Below, piece after piece: positions 59,809-64,000 of a stretch of DNA of 64,000 nucleotides; position 1 is the stretch's first letter; the number at the start of each line of letters is the position of its first letter. Made by a program: the position numbers and the translations under genes. The notes under the pieces were generated by a model. That model ran no database searches. It was not told the origin of the DNA and was given only the letters and a program-made list of their open reading frames with translations. The DNA is from Thecaphora thlaspeos (taxonomy: Eukaryota > Basidiomycota > Ustilaginomycetes > Urocystidales > Glomosporiaceae): positions 682,001 through 746,000 of the forward strand of contig UWYS01000013.1 in NCBI GenBank assembly GCA_900291925.1, read 5' to 3'.

Positions 59809-61638
59809 TCACTTGCTGGCAAACTGCTTCTCAGTGCTCTCGCCGCCCGACGCCTTGTACGAGATGTTGCTGATGGTCCCGAGCAGGCTGTCCACGTACT
59901 CGGCGCCCGACCATTTCTGGTGCGTCAGCACGTCGCAGCCGATATCGCGCTCCTTGCGCTGCACCAGCTCGACATACGCCTTCATGCCCTCCTGAGCGAA
60001 GCCACGCGCAAACAGGTCCGAGATGTAGGCGTTCGAGTGCAGGCCGCCCAGCGTGATGAACTGCCAGACGAAGCCCAGCTTGCCCAGGTCCCAGACGTAG
60101 CTCTTCATCTGCTCCGTGCTCAGCTTGGCCGCGTCCCAGTTGAACGACGGCGACAGGTTGTAGGCAAGCCACTGCTGCGGCCGCGCCGCCTTGACGCCCT
60201 CGGCGAACTCCTTGGCCTGCGCCAGGATCGGCGACTTTGTCTCCATCCAAAGCAGGTCGGCGTAAGGGCCAAAGGCGATGCCGCGGTTGATGGCGCACTG
60301 CGTGCCGCCCTGGTAGCGGTAGTAGCCCTCGCGCGTTCGCGCCGCGTCCCAGTCCCAGAAGATCTCGACGCCGTGCTTCTTGGCGATCGCCCTCGCCTTG
60401 GAGTGGGGCTGGTGGTGAGCCTCCTTGAGGAAGGCCGACGCCTTGTCCTTGCCGCCCTTCTTCTCGAGCGCCTTGGCGACCGCATCCGTGTAGAGCGACA
60501 GGCCGGCCCGTTTGAGCCAGTCGTCCTCGATAGCCTGGAGCTCGGCGCCACTCTTACCCTCGCGCTCAGCGCGGAAGAGGACGTCGACCATCGGCTCGAG
60601 GTCCGGGTTCGTCGAGCCGATGATGAAGGCGTGGTCGCGCTCGTCGACGTTGCTCGTGATTAGCGTGGCAGCCTCCGAGTCGGTACGCGCGACGACGAGG
60701 TTGTCGACGCCCATGATGTCGTACTGGAGACGGATGGCAATCAGACGGTTGATGTGCTCCTGAATCGGGACGAGCACCTTGCCGGCCATGTGGCCGCACT
60801 TTTTCGTGCCGGGCGCCTGGTCCTCGATGTGGATGCCGGCGGCGCCCTTCTCGACAAAGAGCTTCGTGAGCTTCATGACGGCTGTCAGGCCACCGTGGCC
60901 GGTGTCAGCGTCGGCGACAATGGGGCGGAGGTAGTCGATCGGCGGCTGCTTTGCGCGCTGCTCGGGGCTGAGGGCGGTCCTGGCCTCGCGCTGCTTGCGG
61001 TCATGGAAGAGCTGGGCCATGAAGAGGTGCTCGACCTTGTTGGGCACGGTGTTGTACGGGTAGTCGGCAAGATCCGGGCCGGGCTCGTTTGTGCTAGAGG
61101 CTGTGCTCGACGACTGCCAGCCCGAGACGTAGACCGTCTCGAGGTACTTTGCCATCTGCGTCACCTGAACGGGGTCGAGGGCACCGTAGGTGTGCGACGT
61201 CGTGCCGTTGGCGGCGTGTTTCTTGAGGCTGGCGTAGAGCTTCTTGGCCTGGACGTTGGAGAGGTACTCCTGCTGGACGGTGCCGCGCTTCGAGACGACC
61301 TGCTCGGCCGTGTAGGGCCTCGAGACGTTGGCGAAGCGGGGGTCCTGTCCGGCGAAACGGGCGTAGAGAAAGGGGCAAGCAGCGGGTGGTCGGTGTTGTC
61401 AGCATTCTGAGCGACGTTTGCGCTTTGCTGCCTTCTGCCTGTCTGTGCCTACGAGGCCAGCTCAGACTGTTCGCGGGACTGCCGCGTGATGCAAGCCGCT
61501 CACAGAGCATATAGCATACGACAGCAGCTCGGTCGAAGGAGTTGTCAGAGAGCTTCGGGGCCTAGTCAAACTCACCTTCCACCACTTCTTAACGGCCTCG
61601 ACCTCCTGCTGGAAAGCTTGTCCTTCCTTGTCGGACAT
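59809..61638 (-). CDS. ICL1: Isocitrate lyase (glyoxylate cycle)
   Basis: Splits isocitrate into glyoxylate and succinate, needed for growth on acetate and fatty acids. Two exons (61576-61638, 59809-61344) give 532 residues, the family size. The junction gives [24 protein letters not shown], the conserved start. The catalytic loop KKCGHM is near residue 200; [12 protein letters not shown] carries the metal-binding Asp residues, and SPSFNWD and [13 protein letters not shown] follow. The C-terminus EKQFASK is not a canonical PTS1, so location cannot be judged. Shares a 1.43-kb divergent region with TSR3. Confidence 0.97.
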
Positions 61639-63070
61639 GATGATGACGATGCTGGGGGTTCTTGTCTGATGGATCGATTGTTGAGGGCTTCTTCCTAGGC
61701 CGGCTGTATGCGAGGATACTCGTTGGCTGTGATAGAGAGAAGGTGGAGAAGAGGCGTTTGTCGGTTCGGTGGCGACGAGGGAAGAGGTTCGGGAGGGAGG
61801 TTCGCAAGGGCAAGGCTGGCAAGGCGAGGGATGTCCTTTATAGAATCGATCGCCCCGGATCGTCAGACGGGCCAGAGCGGCATCGAGGCTGAGGAGGCAT
61901 GGACAAGCGGAGTAGGCGGGGTAAGAGGTCCCTCGGCGGCCTGCTAGCCTGCTGGCTGCTGTCACGCCGCTTTCGATTTCACGACCCTTGCCTCCCCTCT
62001 CCCTTTGGCCCTCACGAGCTCACCAAGGCCGGCGAGAGCGGCGCCGACCCCGACCAAGAGCCATCGGCCGGACCGGCCTGCGCTGGGCGTTCGGCGCGCA
62101 TGAGTCACCGGGCTCTGTCCGACGCTTGGAGCTGCAGAGCAGGAAGCTCAGAAGGTTTGTATTCACGATCCGAGGGGGCTAGGCCGCAGCACCGGCCCAT
62201 GGACAGTCTGGCTAGCGCAGGGTCCGATCCCCCCGGACAGCGCAGGCGGCTCTCACGCTCCCTCTCCCCTTTTCCCTCTCTGCCTCGAACCAAGATACTT
62301 TGAGCTTCCTCGGCCAAAAGCGGGCTTCCTCCGCCTTTGCCCTTCTCGCGAGCAGGCCGTCGTCCCATCGGCCCTGCCGCCAGCCAGCCAGCCAGCCAGC
62401 CAACGTCATCTGCTCCGCACATGCTCCTCTGGAGGGGCAGAGAGAGCCTCGACCTTGAAAGCCGCCTCGCTGCATTCAAATATTCAATGTGTGTGGGGCA
62501 AAGTCGACGTCAGGTCCCGCAGGCTCGTCCTCTTGCCGCTCGTTGCGCTTAACCTCCCTGCCACTTGCTGGGCTCAGCGTCGCCATCTCGTCGGTGGCGA
62601 CTCCCGATCGAAAGTTTCTGGCCTTGCCCGGTCTAGGAGCAGGGAACGGTCGGCGTGTCCCGAGGCTCTGGCGTAACTGCAGAGGGGCACGCCGCCCGGC
62701 ACGCCGCCCGGCACGCTGGCAGCTGTCACAGCGCGTGAGGAGGCAGCAGAGAGGGACGTGAAATGTCGAGGGAAACGGCCCAGCCTCAGCAGGGATCCGC
62801 CTTCACGTCCGCCACGGCCGGATCAAGCGGAACTAGCATCGAGGCACAGCGCTCGCACCGGAACCCAAGTCTCCATCGTTGACCAGAGCGTCTTCCGAGT
62901 GCCGAGAACGCCTGCAGCCTGCGAGGACTCTTTGGCCGAGGCTGGCCCCTTCGCTCGCACGGCAGGCATTACAGGCTCAGATTGTGGGGGGCCTTGGCGT
63001 ATCGCCACGATATTCCACCATTCTCTTCTTTCCCCGCTTGGCACCTTTGCACGAGGACACGCATCATACG
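61639..63070. other. Divergent region ICL1 / TSR3
   Basis: A region of 1,432 bp, the longest promoter interval between confident genes. It has a CAGC tetramer run at about 62,384-62,402 and a duplicated GGCACGCCGCCC at about 62,687-62,712. Frames here are short and lack motifs. Room for an extended ICL1 control region; no specific carbon-source element identified. Confidence 0.5.
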
Positions 63071-64000
63071 ATGGGCAAGTCAGCGCCATCATCACGGGGC
63101 GGATCCAGCCGCGCGAGGGGTCGAGGCAGAGGCGGGGCTAGCCTCGCCGCACGCCACGCCTCCACCATGATGTACGATGGCGGCAGCTGGAGGCCCGACA
63201 GCGCCATCGACGGAGCGGTGGCAGATTTGAGCGGCGAGCAAGACGAATCTAGCAGCGAAGTTAGCGATGACACTGAGGATGATGACGAGGAGGACGAGGA
63301 TGAAGCTACAAGCCCAAAGCAAGCCAGGAAACAAAGCCCCTCGGATGATGAAGAAGACGAGGAAGGCGATGACGAGACAGGCATAGACGGCGGAAGCGAC
63401 GTCCAGTCAATAGAGATGCCAGTCGCTATGTGGGTGAGTGGAGCGTTGTGCAAGGAGAGCACTGGGCAAGGTCAGTGGGGACACGAAAGTCTGACACATC
63501 TTGCCCTCTCTTCGACTTTGCGCAAAGGCAGGACTTTAACCACTGCGACCCGAAGCGTTGCAGCGGCAAGAAGCTCTCTAGGCTAGGCCTGATCAAGGAG
63601 CTCAGAGTCGGGCAAAAGTTCAGAGGGGTCGTCTTGACGTGAGTCTTTCCCCGCCCGGTAGCTCGTGCGCCCATCGCAGTCGGACGGACCTCGAGCTGAC
63701 TGCTGGCCAGGCCTCTCGCGCCAACTGACCTTCTCCGCACCGCAGGCCGAACGCAACGCAGACACTTTCGCCAGCGGATGCCGATATCATACGGGAGAAC
63801 GGCGTGGCCGTGGTGGAGTGCAGCTGGGCAAGGCTGGACGAGGTGCCGTTTGGCAAGCTCAAGAGCCCGCACGAGCGACTGCGTGAGTTGGAAGAGGCGT
63901 ATGTGTATGCCCGTCTCAGCTTTTGCGCGAAGAGGTGAACGCTGAACAGCAGTCGTTTCAACGCGTCCCCGTGTGAACGTTGACAGTTCCACACATGATT
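63071..64000 (+). CDS. TSR3: 18S rRNA aminocarboxypropyltransferase TSR3 (runs off the window)
   Basis: Adds the acp group from S-adenosylmethionine to the hypermodified pseudouridine of 18S rRNA, in late cytoplasmic 40S maturation. Visible exons: 63071-63433, 63532-63638, 63746-63882 and the first 14 bases of a fourth at 63,987. Residues 1-118 are a Gly/Arg-rich start and an acidic stretch. The core begins [44 protein letters not shown], then SPADADIIRENGVAVVECSWARLDEVPFGKLKSPHERLLPHMI, where the window ends. The last junction (CTGC/TTCCACACATG) restores RLLPH. About half the enzyme domain lies outside. Confidence 0.95.

Noticed and set aside
62758..63141. Plus-strand frame upstream of TSR3
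   Set aside because: No similarity and ends inside the TSR3 first exon in another frame.
1..64000. tRNA, rRNA genes and CRISPR arrays
   Set aside because: I saw no convincing B-box/A-box pair, rRNA-like segment, or spaced repeat array; the tandem repeats lack spacers.

Overview
The window looks like nuclear DNA of a basidiomycete fungus, most likely Ustilaginomycotina (smut relatives). The genes are GC-rich, with strong C/G at third codon positions, and carry few short introns with GTGAGT-like donors and CAG/TAG acceptors. Both strands are used, convergent and divergent gene pairs are common, and there is a KDZ-type transposase remnant. The subphylum is inferred from style; no marker gene here settles it.

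Layout. 0.15-1.94 kb is an almost CpG-free tract. Then: aspartyl-tRNA synthetase (+) converging on a CPSF6-like RNA-binding protein (-); saccharopine dehydrogenase LYS1 (+) converging on UTP17/WDR75 (-); a carnitine acetyltransferase (-); IPI1/TEX10 (-) diverging from PEX11 (+). From 20.4 to 25.5 kb lies a gene-poor, degenerate island with a broken RTA1-like gene, a KDZ transposase fragment and a 1.26-kb stretch without a single CpG. Then come PacC/Rim101 (+), MSH3 (-) diverging from BET2 (+), NatB catalytic subunit NAA20 (-), an uncharacterised 1,884-residue protein (-), a doubtful small gene (+), a chitin synthase (-), an arrestin-like protein (+), an AIR1/2 zinc-knuckle protein (-) diverging from RPB6 (+), the 25-codon RPL41 (+), an atypical short-chain dehydrogenase with an apparent frameshift (-), isocitrate lyase (-), and the 5' part of TSR3 (+), which runs off the right edge.

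Functional themes. Ribosome production and RNA work are well represented (UTP17, IPI1, TSR3, RPL41, RPB6, AIR, CPSF6-like, AspRS). Acetyl-unit and peroxisome metabolism is represented by carnitine acetyltransferase, PEX11 and isocitrate lyase. Cell-surface and environmental response genes are chitin synthase, the arrestin-like adaptor and PacC. There is no operon logic; functional links come from shared short promoters of divergent pairs.

The most unusual signal is at base-composition level. Two tracts (about 150-1,940 and 24,208-25,468) are nearly or wholly free of CpG inside an otherwise CpG-rich region. A 170-bp repeat present in inverted copies at 15.4 and 24.1 kb differs mainly where the first copy has CpG and the second has TpG or CpA. 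That is direct sequence evidence for CpG-directed hypermutation (RIP-like or methylation plus deamination) of repeated DNA, with sharp boundaries. Gene coordinates were spliced by hand from reading frame, splice consensus and remembered family motifs; no alignments or searches were run.
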